Source: Suilimivivens aceti
GTDB lineage: Bacteria; Bacillota; Clostridia; Lachnospirales; Lachnospiraceae
Direction: 5' to 3'
Length of the DNA: 64,000 nucleotides
Assembly: GCF_025567405.1 (NCBI RefSeq)
Contig: NZ_JAOQKJ010000009.1
Coordinates: forward strand, 94,659 to 158,658
Of the stretch, positions 50,026 through 58,315 are shown piece after piece. The notes beneath the pieces are model-generated. The model searched no databases. It was not told where the DNA came from and saw only the letters and a program-made list of their open reading frames with translations. The position numbers and the translations under genes were made by a program. The stretch's first letter is position 1; every line of letters starts with the position of its first letter.

Positions 50026-50800
50026 TGCAAAGCACCTCCTCCGTCAGTGATTGGTAGGCACTTGCTACCTTGCCATTCGGATCGTGCTTATAAATGCTCA
50101 CACCTTCCGCAGAAATCTCCGCAGCTCTTACCGACATTGGAATACTGTTTTCAAATATCCGCACTCTGCTTCCATAATTTTCAATCAGCAGATTGCTGAT
50201 GTCCCTAGCATAATTAGTACGATTATCAACCATTGTAAGCAAAATTCCCTCAATCTCCAGTTTCGGATTGATCTGTCTCTTTACTTTTCCAATAGTTTTA
50301 ATCAGCTGTTCCAGACCTTTTACCGGCAGATACGCTGCTTGTACTGGAATCAAGATACTGTCCGCACTGGTAAAAGCATTTATCGTAATCATGCCGAGTG
50401 ATGGCATACAGTCAATCAGAATGTAATCATAGCGGTCTTTCTGCTGTTCTATGTAGGTACGAAGCACCGTCTCCCTGCTCATAACATTCACAAGTGAGGT
50501 TTCCAAACCGGAAAGCTCGATATTTCCCGGCATGAAATCCACCCCCTCCTCATGTCTTAAAATGCCGTACTCCAGTTTTATTTCCTCATCATTGATAATG
50601 GATGCCATAATGGTTGCAAGTGTAATTTCCAGTCTGTCCGGCTCCCGAATACCAAGACTTGCCGTAAGACTGCCCTGTGCATCTGCATCTATCAGTAAAA
50701 CTTTCTTTCCCTGTTTTGCCAGTCCGATTCCTAAATTGCTTGTTGTGGTGGTCTTTCCAACTCCACCCTTCTGATTTGCGATTGCTATTACTTTACACAT
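50018..50800 (-). CDS. parA: ParA/Soj-like partition ATPase (260 aa)
   Basis: Deviant Walker A IANQKGGVGKTTTTSNLGIG, IDADAQGSLTASLG, and YDYILIDCMPSLGMITINAF place it in the ParA family. It starts 32 bp after the DUF3970 gene stop and overlaps parB. It would drive partition of the extrachromosomal element or modulate its transfer. Confidence 0.93.
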   Translation of the reverse strand: MCKVIAIANQKGGVGKTTTTSNLGIGLAKQGKKVLLIDADAQGSLTASLGIREPDRLEITLATIMASIINDEEIKLEYGILRHEEGVDFMPGNIELSGLETSLVNVMSRETVLRTYIEQQKDRYDYILIDCMPSLGMITINAFTSADSILIPVQAAYLPVKGLEQLIKTIGKVKRQINPKLEIEGILLTMVDNRTNYARDISNLLIENYGSRVRIFENSIPMSVRAAEISAEGVSIYKHDPNGKVASAYQSLTEEVLCNE

Positions 50801-50832
50801 GATAAATTCTCCTATTCTCTACTATTTTGCTT

Positions 50833-51012
50833 TTATCTGCTGCTCTTTACATTGCTTTTCTGCACTTCCGCATAAGCTCTGTAATATTTGTTTGTCCCTT
50901 TATTGCTATAAAGCTCTGATATCTCCAGAACTTCTACTTTTGGATGACGCTGTAAGATTTTCTGAAACCACACAATGTCATTCTTCGTTCCCATCAATCT
51001 GACTTTTAACAT
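50833..51012 (-). CDS. DUF3970-like small protein (59 aa)
   Basis: Starts at an ATG overlapping the DUF6075 stop (51012). It reads MLKVRLMGTKNDIVWFQKIL, then EVLEISELYSNKGTNKYYRA and a basic tail. The pattern (KVRLxGTKND, FxxxLxRHP, NKGTxKYxRxY) is that of DUF3970 proteins found at the start of parA operons in these elements. Too short for many gene finders. Function is unknown; the basic tail suggests nucleic-acid contact. Confidence 0.8.
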   Translation of the reverse strand: MLKVRLMGTKNDIVWFQKILQRHPKVEVLEISELYSNKGTNKYYRAYAEVQKSNVKSSR

Positions 51013-51485
51013 TAGTCTGCTCCTCCAAATAAGGCATACAGTTCCCGGTTATAAGTCGCATACTCCGGATAGCGGATCTGTATCGCCTGCCAAAAGAAAG
51101 GTGCATAGGCACAGCAGAACAAGTCCTCCACTGTATACTGCCTGCACTCGTTTACCTGTTCCTCTGTTTTTGTGTAATCATCTATACTCGGTGTGCCATT
51201 GCAATACAGGTTAAATGCCATTCGCACCACCTTCATACTGCCACTGGTCTGCCAGCCTTCATGCAAACACTCAGTTTTTACACATCCCGTCTTAAAATCA
51301 TAGATGCTATCAACATTTCTTCTCGTATCATCGCTGATACCAAGGCAATAGCAAAGTGCCTTGTGGTACACATCCTGATAGCGTACCTCTTTTAATTTTT
51401 CATAGTAGAATTTTTCATGTGCTTCGCTGATAAAATTGATTGTCTGTTCCTTTTTGTTTTCTGCTCCTAACGCTGTGTTGTTCAT
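51012..51485 (-). CDS. DUF6075-like protein (157 aa)
   Basis: The start at 51485 follows AAAGGAGGTTCACT. It reads HEKFYYEKLKEVRYQDVYHK, ALCYCLGISDDTRRNVDSIY and TECLHEGWQTSGS, then YCNGTPSIDDY and FCCAYAPFFWQAIQIRYPE. These match DUF6075 proteins, common in Clostridial conjugative elements and in some genomes as single genes. It is soluble and probably helical. It is the first protein gene after the tandem terminators of the operon leader. Function is unknown. Confidence 0.8.
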   Translation of the reverse strand: MNNTALGAENKKEQTINFISEAHEKFYYEKLKEVRYQDVYHKALCYCLGISDDTRRNVDSIYDFKTGCVKTECLHEGWQTSGSMKVVRMAFNLYCNGTPSIDDYTKTEEQVNECRQYTVEDLFCCAYAPFFWQAIQIRYPEYATYNRELYALFGGAD

Positions 51486-51511
51486 AGTGAACCTCCTTTT
51501 AAATTGAATTG

Positions 51512-51536
51512 AAAAAGGCACTCCTAATGGAATGCC
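51512..51536 (-). terminator. Leader terminator 2 (proximal)
   Basis: Minus-strand stem GGCATTCC, loop, GGAGTGCC followed by TTTTTC, ending about 12 bases before the DUF6075 ribosome site. Confidence 0.7.
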
Positions 51537-51542
51537 CTAATA

Positions 51543-51575
51543 TAAAAAATAGGGACACTCTTTCAAGTATCCCTA
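51543..51575 (-). terminator. Leader terminator 1 (distal)
   Basis: Minus-strand stem TAGGGATACT, loop, AGTGTCCCTA followed by six T residues. It lies directly upstream of terminator 2. Confidence 0.8.
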
Positions 51576-51602
51576 CGTTCTATCAACATATCTGATAGTT
51601 CT

Positions 51603-51824
51603 CTATTTACTTTCATATTCAGAATTCTTTGTGTTCCCACAACCGAGGTCTAATGCCACAACAACAGTCACCTTCCTCACAAGCTCTTTTTCCTTGTGAT
51701 TTTCAGCAATCCTGTTGAAGCTGAAAAACTCTACAAAGTGCGTAAATTCAAGGATTTCTACATATCCTTTCTGTGTAGTGCTACCACAGTCTCCACATGT
51801 GTCGATAGGGTAATTGAGATGCAC
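51603..51824 (-). CDS. Possible small Cys-containing protein in the operon leader (73 aa)
   Basis: A GTG-started frame with only GGAAA as ribosome site. It reads MHLNYPIDTCGDCGSTTQKG and ends VVALDLGCGNTKNSEYESK. The CxxC and later Cys could bind metal, but the sequence is not recognised and the region also forms hairpins (CCAGAGT ... ACTCTGG at 51828-51850; TTGCAGCCTC ... GAGGATTGCAA at about 51865-51890). It may be a leader peptide or no gene at all. Confidence 0.3.
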   Translation of the reverse strand: MHLNYPIDTCGDCGSTTQKGYVEILEFTHFVEFFSFNRIAENHKEKELVRKVTVVVALDLGCGNTKNSEYESK

Positions 51825-52030
51825 TTTCCAGAGTTTTCACTTTACTCTGGGAGCGAAAAATGTTGCAATCCTCTGTGACGAGGCTGCAAAAAATTGACAT
51901 GATGCTCTCTCTTATGCCCCTGCATAGCAAAAGATTGCATTGTATTTTAGATGTAAGCCAGACCAGCTTACGATTACTCTGCTCTTTCTCTATGGTCCAC
52001 TACTCATCCCTTGATGATAACTTCTAAGAT

Positions 52031-52040
52031 ATTGTACCAT
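52031..52040 (-). promoter_or_regulatory. Candidate promoter of the ParA/transfer operon (extended -10)
   Basis: On the minus strand ATGGTACAAT gives a TGnTACAAT extended -10; no good -35 is needed for this type. Transcription would run through about 450 bases of hairpin-rich leader into the tandem terminators and DUF6075. The stretch 51825-52086 otherwise holds no gene. Confidence 0.5.
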
Positions 52041-52086
52041 AAATTGTTTATTGGGGAAATTACTTCCCGATAAAAATGGGCAGAAG

Positions 52087-52118
52087 AAAACCTCCAAATC
52101 TGTTGTGGACTTGGAGGC
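52087..52118 (-). terminator. Intrinsic terminator of the HD/GHKL gene
   Basis: Minus-strand stem CCTCCAA ... TTGGAGG followed by TTTTCTTCT, 18 bp past the stop at 52136. Confidence 0.75.
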
Positions 52119-52135
52119 ATTATTCCAACCATTTA

Positions 52136-54607
52136 CTATCTTAAACAATAATTTGTCTCTTTATATTTTGTCTCAATAAAAACATCTAACAAAGCTTTTT
52201 GCTCTGTAGATAATTCAGCATGATCTCTAATCCATAAATGAATTGCTTTTCCTATTGCATAAGATAATTTTTCCTGTTGCGATGCACTTATATTATTTCT
52301 AGAAACATTCGGGATAAATTCTCGATTAAAAATATTAATAACGGCTCCCTTTAATATTACTCCATCAACAAGATATGGTATCTTAATCCTTAATCCTGAT
52401 AGTAAAACATTCTTAACATAGCATGTATCAGTATTTTCCCAACTAAATCTTCCTTTAAATGTATTTTCCTCATTATAAGGCAAAACAGCATTTGATTCTC
52501 CTGTGACAACCCCTTTTTTTATAATTTCTGGCTTTACTGGTGTTAAAGAGCCATGATGAAACTGATTTCTAAATCCGCCTAATGTATATCCACCAATAAT
52601 GCTCTCACTTGACTCTTCTATTATAAAATCGTAATCTTCAAACTCATCTTCATCTCCCCATATATTTATAGCTTCATAATTTCCTATCTTATCAAGTGCT
52701 TCTTGGTAATCTTCTAAAACATCATAGGCTTTAAGGAATTCACTTTCTTCATCTTCTGTAATAATCGGAATTTTCAAGAATGTAATTTTCCCATCTTTAA
52801 CAAAGTTTTTAATGGATATATTTTCTTCATCCACCGAATACTCCTCTTCATTATAGCAATAACTCTCGTACCCATTCATGTCACTTAAATATTTTGCAAA
52901 ATTTATTTGTTTATAGCTACAATCAATGAATGCCTCTATACCACTTAAGTATTCTGAAAGACATATGTTTTCTGCAATTATTGTTTCAATCCTCTTAATA
53001 TTACATTCCAATGGCATTGATACACCTTTTTCCATTGTTGATATTTTAATCGGTATTCCACAATCCAAAAAATTATTTTCTATAAAAGATACCAATCTTT
53101 CTATATTATTATTGAACACACTTAAACATTGGTCATAATCTAAAATTATTTCTGTTCCCTGCTGTCTTACAGTATCTTCATAAGTAAGGCATATGTACTC
53201 ACTGTTTCTTTCAAATGAAATTCGATTCATTTTCTGTTCATTATAATAAACTGTATTAACCTCCACTTTATCGGATAGCATAAAACATGCCAAAAAACCT
53301 ATTCCATAATGCCCTATTGGCGAATATTCTCTATCTTGTAGCCTATAATCATCTGACGCATAATAAGATACACCAACATTCAGAAAATACTTTTTCAAAA
53401 TATCTATAGACATACCACTACCATTGTCCATAACCATAACTTTTTTTCGATCTTTGTCCAAAATCACTGAAATATATGGCTGATAATTTTGATATCTAAA
53501 TTTTTCCATTTTAGTGGCCGATTCTTCCATAGTCTTACATGCATCAATTGAATTTTGTATTAATTCTCTTAACCCATATTTTCTATCACCATAAATATGC
53601 TCTCCCATCAATAAATTGGTCACTGCATTATAATCCAAAGAAAGTCTTAAATCAGAAAAACTAAAACCCTTCGATTGAATTTGGTTTACTACATTTGTTT
53701 TTAATGGTAATAGATATTTCTCGTCTACAAAACTTTCACATAAATCTACAGCATTTTTTAATTCTCCATTAATAGCATCAAAGTATTTTAAAAGTTTTCT
53801 ATGAACAGATGGGTCCTGACTTGTACCCTGAAAGAAAATTTCTAATTCATTTGTTTTAGGGTTTCTTCTTATTTTATCATAGTTCTCTATCACAAAATGT
53901 TGTTTCCATTCTAAATCACTAAATTCCTTTGGGTTCAAATATTTATATAAATATAATGGTGCTCTTTGCTCATCAATATCCAAATAGTCAGATATTCTAA
54001 GTAGCACAGAGATATACTGTGCATTAAGATCAAAATGTCCCTTTTTTTCATCATTATGCAAGTTCTTTTTTATCCATTCAAAATCTTCATTATGCGACAT
54101 GCATATTTGTGCAAGTTCAGATTTAAATGAAATATTTGTTGATTCTGGAATCAAAAATAACCTTTCATCCATCTTTGTCTCAATATAATCTCTCGCACGT
54201 TTACCATGTACCGGCCTTACGCACTCTTGCAAAGCGGTCATTTCATCCCCATATTTCTCAAGTACTTTACTATATTTTCTTTCACCCAATATCGCATGGT
54301 CTGCTTTGATTTCCTTAATTTCGTCCACATTTGCAATCATTCCAATATCATGCAACAATGCACTATATATAAGTAATGCTACTTCTAATTCACTTAATTT
54401 ATTTATATCCACAACAAGTGCATACATATATTCCATCACATTTATAGAATGTCTTACACCATGAACTGTATAACTTGCAAAAACATTATTAATTTGCGGT
54501 AATATCGTATTAGCATATTCTATAGTTTCATCTAACTTACTTAAAAATTTACTATCTTTTTCCTTTAACCACATATATAAATGGCTTTCCTGTACTTTTT
54601 CTATCAT
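52136..54607 (-). CDS. HD-domain plus GHKL (Hsp90-like) ATPase protein (823 aa), putative defence effector
   Basis: The ATG at 54607 is preferred to a GTG three codons upstream. Residues 45-200 form an HD-type domain (HGVRHSIN near 49, LLHDIGM near 85-91). Residues about 345-520 have the three GHKL motifs: ELIQNSIDA (348-356), DNGSGM (394-399) and GHYGIGFLA (432-440), as in Hsp90/MutL ATPases. The rest is acidic and unrecognised. Residues needed for ATP binding look complete; of the HD set, both H and HD are present. The gene is AT-rich, alone in its operon with its own terminator, and sits with other accessory genes. HD-GHKL fusions are typical of uncharacterised phage-defence or stress genes (inference). 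Confidence 0.75.
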   Translation of the reverse strand: MIEKVQESHLYMWLKEKDSKFLSKLDETIEYANTILPQINNVFASYTVHGVRHSINVMEYMYALVVDINKLSELEVALLIYSALLHDIGMIANVDEIKEIKADHAILGERKYSKVLEKYGDEMTALQECVRPVHGKRARDYIETKMDERLFLIPESTNISFKSELAQICMSHNEDFEWIKKNLHNDEKKGHFDLNAQYISVLLRISDYLDIDEQRAPLYLYKYLNPKEFSDLEWKQHFVIENYDKIRRNPKTNELEIFFQGTSQDPSVHRKLLKYFDAINGELKNAVDLCESFVDEKYLLPLKTNVVNQIQSKGFSFSDLRLSLDYNAVTNLLMGEHIYGDRKYGLRELIQNSIDACKTMEESATKMEKFRYQNYQPYISVILDKDRKKVMVMDNGSGMSIDILKKYFLNVGVSYYASDDYRLQDREYSPIGHYGIGFLACFMLSDKVEVNTVYYNEQKMNRISFERNSEYICLTYEDTVRQQGTEIILDYDQCLSVFNNNIERLVSFIENNFLDCGIPIKISTMEKGVSMPLECNIKRIETIIAENICLSEYLSGIEAFIDCSYKQINFAKYLSDMNGYESYCYNEEEYSVDEENISIKNFVKDGKITFLKIPIITEDEESEFLKAYDVLEDYQEALDKIGNYEAINIWGDEDEFEDYDFIIEESSESIIGGYTLGGFRNQFHHGSLTPVKPEIIKKGVVTGESNAVLPYNEENTFKGRFSWENTDTCYVKNVLLSGLRIKIPYLVDGVILKGAVINIFNREFIPNVSRNNISASQQEKLSYAIGKAIHLWIRDHAELSTEQKALLDVFIETKYKETNYCLR

Positions 54608-54679
54608 CTTAATCACTCTCTATTAGTTATTACCTAATTCCAAATATCCATCTAATTTCAATATTCCTAATATAACAGG

Positions 54680-54716
54680 AGCCTCCAAGTTATTTAAACT
54701 CAAAGGCTCTCTTTTT
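54680..54716 (-). terminator. Hairpin after the Rpn-type nuclease gene
   Basis: Minus-strand GAGCCTTTGAGTTT ... AACTTGGAGGCTC, just past the stop at 54728; the T-run is weak. Confidence 0.5.
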
Positions 54717-54727
54717 CTTACATAACT

Positions 54728-55684
54728 TTATGCAAGTGCAGGTTCCTTCCCTGCAATAATCGCTTTCACTTCTTCTATATCCTTATCTGTGGCTGAGGCT
54801 ATCTGCTCTGCTGTAAAACCATTCTTATACATTTTTATAATAAGTCCTGCTTCACCTTCCGCACGTCCAATCGCAATACCCTTTTCTTCAATTCCCTGAC
54901 TCAAGTTACACATAACGCTCACATCCTTCCTGAAGTTCTCCTCAATAGGAATATCGTATTCATTTCCAATTATGTTTAGTTTTTCATCTATTGTAAGTTC
55001 CTGTGACAGCAACGCTCCTAACAGACGGTGCAGTTCATATGTCTCATCATGTTCCGGCAGATTCTTTGCCAGTCCAAGCATTATGATATTCAGCAGATCA
55101 AGATTTCCCTTCCATTGATAGGAACCGATCAAATCTTCTTTTGTGAGATGCACATGGCTCATGCTGCTCTCTTCCATGTTCATACATACCCAGATCGAAT
55201 ATACACGCTTAATGTCATCGTAGCTGGAATTCTCAAAATCACGTTCTTTTTGTGATGAGATCAGTCTGCTCACATAAAAGATTGCCCGGTTTAAGATTTC
55301 GTATCCCTTCGGCTCATCTTTCTGTGCTTCCACATTTATGATGATCTGTGACAATCCGTCTCTCATACGCACATAAAAAACGATATCAAATCTTACCAGA
55401 CCTTCATTGATCTCTTCATTTTCTGTGTTGAAACCGACCAGTCTCTCACCATTTTTTTCGCTGGCTGCATTTGTGAGTCCAGGCTCTACCGGTACCGTAC
55501 TGATATGTGGTGTTCCCTCAATGCAGTCGACCACATCCTTGGGATTCATGCCCTTAAACTCATCAACTGTTTTTACCAGTATATGTGCCAGTATGCTTTT
55601 CTGTCCTAACAGACGCTTTGCACTCGTATCATACTGTGCTTTTGAATCTGTTGCTTTCACTGCATTTTTCAATTCTGTATTCAC
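54728..55684 (-). CDS. Rpn family PD-(D/E)XK nuclease/transposase-like protein (318 aa)
   Basis: The protein has the order seen in Rpn-type PD-(D/E)XK proteins: a degenerate motif RFDIVFYVRM (catalytic Asp), IIINVEAQKDE (E-x-Q/K), then YEILNRAIFYVSRLIS. The C-terminus holds AEGEAGLIIKMYKNGFTAEQ and IASATDKDIEEV, the usual tail. In E. coli RpnA proteins promote RecA-independent recombination and some act in phage defence. The gene stands alone with its own terminator. More exact function is unknown. Confidence 0.85.
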   Translation of the reverse strand: MNTELKNAVKATDSKAQYDTSAKRLLGQKSILAHILVKTVDEFKGMNPKDVVDCIEGTPHISTVPVEPGLTNAASEKNGERLVGFNTENEEINEGLVRFDIVFYVRMRDGLSQIIINVEAQKDEPKGYEILNRAIFYVSRLISSQKERDFENSSYDDIKRVYSIWVCMNMEESSMSHVHLTKEDLIGSYQWKGNLDLLNIIMLGLAKNLPEHDETYELHRLLGALLSQELTIDEKLNIIGNEYDIPIEENFRKDVSVMCNLSQGIEEKGIAIGRAEGEAGLIIKMYKNGFTAEQIASATDKDIEEVKAIIAGKEPALA

Positions 55685-55806
55685 TGGCCTTCCTCCTTTT
55701 TGTAACAGATATAGTCATCCCCAAAAAGGCATCTGACCACACCTATATTATAACTTACCCATTTCTTTTATACAATCAATTTTTACATTTGGAAAATGAA
55801 CATAAG

Positions 55807-55840
55807 AAAAACTCCAAACCTGCCATAGACTCGGAGTCTT
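55807..55840 (-). terminator. Hairpin terminator of the 197-aa gene
   Basis: Minus-strand ACTCCGAGTC ... GGTTTGGAGT followed by five T residues, 15 bp past the stop at 55855. Confidence 0.65.
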
Positions 55841-55854
55841 GATTCCATCCATTT

Positions 55855-56448
55855 TTACATTGTCTGCACTGGAACATGTTGTTCCTGCTCCTCATGTTCC
55901 AAAACATCCTGTTCCGGTACATGGTCTATATTTTTCGCTGCTTCCTGCACTTTTGCCATATACCGGATTTTAATGCTGCTATAATCAACCCCTGCCGGTT
56001 CCAGCACTTTTTTCTCTAACATGTTTAACATCGCCTCGGTGTCAAATTTCCCCTCAAAATAAAGTTCCTCATCCACCTTTATCGGTACATCCATTTCTTC
56101 CGGTGAACTGCCAAGGATCGTCCTCCAGCGTCCGGCTACTTTTCCACACATTTCCATAAACCGCTCATGGATATCCGGCTGTTCATTACAGGTCTGCAAA
56201 ATCTTTTGTGCCACCTTTCTCCATGTAGGTGTCTCTATCCATTCTCCCGGCGCAAACTGGACTGCCAGTGGTCTTTTCCCTTTCAGTTCCGCCGGGGATA
56301 CTGTGATAAGGCTGCTTTCCCGGATCGTATCTCTCTTATCTGTATGCATCTCCCCACTCCGGTACATCTGGAGCAGTGCATCACATTTCGTGTTTACAAG
56401 TTGTAACATTTCCTCCCTCAGTTCTTCTATCAGTTGCTCATAATTCAT
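55855..56448 (-). CDS. Protein of unknown function (197 aa)
   Basis: The ATG follows AGGAGGAGAAAAGCGT. The N-terminus is helical (YEQLIEELREEMLQLVNTKC); the centre reads KRPLAVQFAPGEWIETPTWR and VAQKILQTCNEQPDIHERFM; the end is acidic and ends in an unusual HEEQEQHVPVQ. The central part (W-I-x-T-x-T-W-R) looks conserved but I do not recognise the family. It lies between the recombinase cluster, from which a terminator separates it, and the nuclease gene. No function can be assigned. Confidence 0.6.
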   Translation of the reverse strand: MNYEQLIEELREEMLQLVNTKCDALLQMYRSGEMHTDKRDTIRESSLITVSPAELKGKRPLAVQFAPGEWIETPTWRKVAQKILQTCNEQPDIHERFMEMCGKVAGRWRTILGSSPEEMDVPIKVDEELYFEGKFDTEAMLNMLEKKVLEPAGVDYSSIKIRYMAKVQEAAKNIDHVPEQDVLEHEEQEQHVPVQTM

Positions 56449-56565
56449 ACGCTTTTCTCCTCCTGTCGCACACTTACTTCATGTGCTTTTTCTATATCCA
56501 CTTCCCTTTACTCATTTTCCGCTATATATCGCTCCTGCTGTTCTTTCCTATTTTTGTGCCAACAA

Positions 56566-56594
56566 TAAAACGCCCGGATCATCGGGCATTTTAT
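56566..56594 (-). terminator. Terminator of the recombinase operon
   Basis: Minus-strand AAAATGCCCG, ATGATC, CGGGCGTTTTATT. Good stem and T-run on both strands, about 60 bp past the recombinase stop at 56657. Confidence 0.8.
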
Positions 56595-56656
56595 TCTTAC
56601 CATAAACTGGCAGGAACAACGTTTCCTATTTACTTGCTGCCATTCCTGCCGCAGCC

Positions 56657-58303
56657 TTACTCATATCGAATCTCCTGTTCCATGACAATACCTGACTGGA
56701 ACTGTATCAGCAGCTTCTCGCTGGATTCCACTTTGATGGTCGAGATCAGCCGTCTGACAAGGTCATTGTCGAACTCCGGTATCTGGCAGGTGCTTGTGCT
56801 TAAGTAATGGTCGATATCTTGGATTCTCTGTTCATAGCTGTCAGCCATCCGTTTCTCGTTTCTGGCTGTTTTCTGTGCCTCTTTTAGGGCATTGATTTCC
56901 TCTGCTATGGTGCGGTAGCGTTCATCAAACTTCGGTGTGTAGGAGCCGGTCTTTGCATTCTCCGCAATCAGTGCCACCATCTCTTCCTGCTTTTCTTTTA
57001 TCTTTTCTTTTATCTTTTCTTCGTATTCCCCGGACTCTTTTGCGGTGCTGTAGTTCCCGATGACATGGATGATGTTCTGCCGGAAGTTTTCCATAAATTC
57101 CATATCATCACTCGTGATCCTGTGGATGGCTTCCATCACCGCCCTGTTTAATGCGTTCTCTTCCAGTGTTTCGGATTCCCCGCATTTCTTCACTCCGTTG
57201 GTCAGCCGGTTGCTGCATCTCCAGACAACTTTCTTTTTCCCGTTTCTCGCCCAGGTGACCCTCCGGTACTCCTGCCCGCATTTTCCGCAGATCAGCATGC
57301 CGGTCAGTGCATAGGTGGAGGAATACCTGCTCCTCTGGTTCTTCTTCCGGGTGACAGCCGCCTTGCATAAGGATGCCCTCCGCATCATTTCTTCCTGTAC
57401 CCTGTAGAACAGCTCCTTCGGGATAATCGCCTCATGGTCATCTTCCACATAATACTGCGGTACGATTCCAGTGTTCTTGACTTTCTTTTTTGTCATGAAA
57501 TCCACCGTATAGGTTTTCTGCAGCAAGGCATCTCCCATGTATTTTTCATTGCGGAGCATTTTGTCTATTACCGTGGAATGCCATTTGTCCTGCCCTGTGG
57601 CGGTCTTGATTCCCTGCTCTTCCAGATGCTTTGCGATCTTCCCGGTACTGTAGCCCTCCAGATAAAGCCGGAAAATCAGCTTTACGATCTCTGCCTCTTC
57701 GGGTACGATGACCAAGTCCCCGTCCTCGTTTTTGGTGTATCCCATGAACTTTGTGCAGTTTACGATGACCTTGCCTTTTTCAAATTTCCTCACGACTCCC
57801 CAGCGGATGTTCTCGCTGATGTTGCGGCTCTCCTCCTGTGCCAGACTGCTCAAGATGGTGATAAGGATTTCGCCGGTTCCCTCCAGTGTATTGATCCCCT
57901 CTTTCTCGAACACCACCGCCACGTTCTTTTCCTTCAGTTTTCGGATGGTCACCAGCGAGTCTACCGTGTTCCTCGCAAACCTGCTGACCGACTTTGTAAG
58001 GATCATGTCGATCTTTCCTGCAAGGGCATCCTGTATCATGGCATTAAAGTCTGCCCTCTTTTTGGTGTTTGTTCCGCTCTTTCCGTCATCCGCATAGATG
58101 CCGGCATTTTTCCAGTTTTCATTTTCGGATATCTTGCTGGTATAATACTCCACCTGTGCCTCATAGCTGCTGTCCTGCTCTTCCAGTTCCGTACTGACAC
58201 GGCAGTAGGCAGCGACCTTCATTTTCTTCTCTGACAGTTTCACATTCCGGTCATACTGCACCTTGGCAGGTATCATGCTGATCTTTTTTGCTGTTTCTGC
58301 CAT
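56657..58303 (-). CDS. Large serine recombinase 3 of the tandem cluster (548 aa)
   Basis: Catalytic Ser37 is in AAYCRVSTELEEQDSS, with ILTKSVSRFARNTVDSLVTI and the Recombinase domain (KFMGYTKNEDGDLVIVPEEA; YSTGKIAKHLEEQGI). A zinc ribbon follows (MLICGKCGQEYRRVTW ... WRCSNR ... KKCGES) and a coiled coil. It looks intact. It starts 12 bp after the stop of the catalytic-less recombinase. The triple cluster is probably the integrase of the conjugative element. Confidence 0.92.
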   Translation of the reverse strand: MAETAKKISMIPAKVQYDRNVKLSEKKMKVAAYCRVSTELEEQDSSYEAQVEYYTSKISENENWKNAGIYADDGKSGTNTKKRADFNAMIQDALAGKIDMILTKSVSRFARNTVDSLVTIRKLKEKNVAVVFEKEGINTLEGTGEILITILSSLAQEESRNISENIRWGVVRKFEKGKVIVNCTKFMGYTKNEDGDLVIVPEEAEIVKLIFRLYLEGYSTGKIAKHLEEQGIKTATGQDKWHSTVIDKMLRNEKYMGDALLQKTYTVDFMTKKKVKNTGIVPQYYVEDDHEAIIPKELFYRVQEEMMRRASLCKAAVTRKKNQRSRYSSTYALTGMLICGKCGQEYRRVTWARNGKKKVVWRCSNRLTNGVKKCGESETLEENALNRAVMEAIHRITSDDMEFMENFRQNIIHVIGNYSTAKESGEYEEKIKEKIKEKQEEMVALIAENAKTGSYTPKFDERYRTIAEEINALKEAQKTARNEKRMADSYEQRIQDIDHYLSTSTCQIPEFDNDLVRRLISTIKVESSEKLLIQFQSGIVMEQEIRYE

Positions 58304-58315
58304 CTGCTCTCCCTC

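Noticed and set aside
57434..58234. 266-codon open frame on the plus strand
   Set aside because: Antisense to an intact serine recombinase; no independent support.
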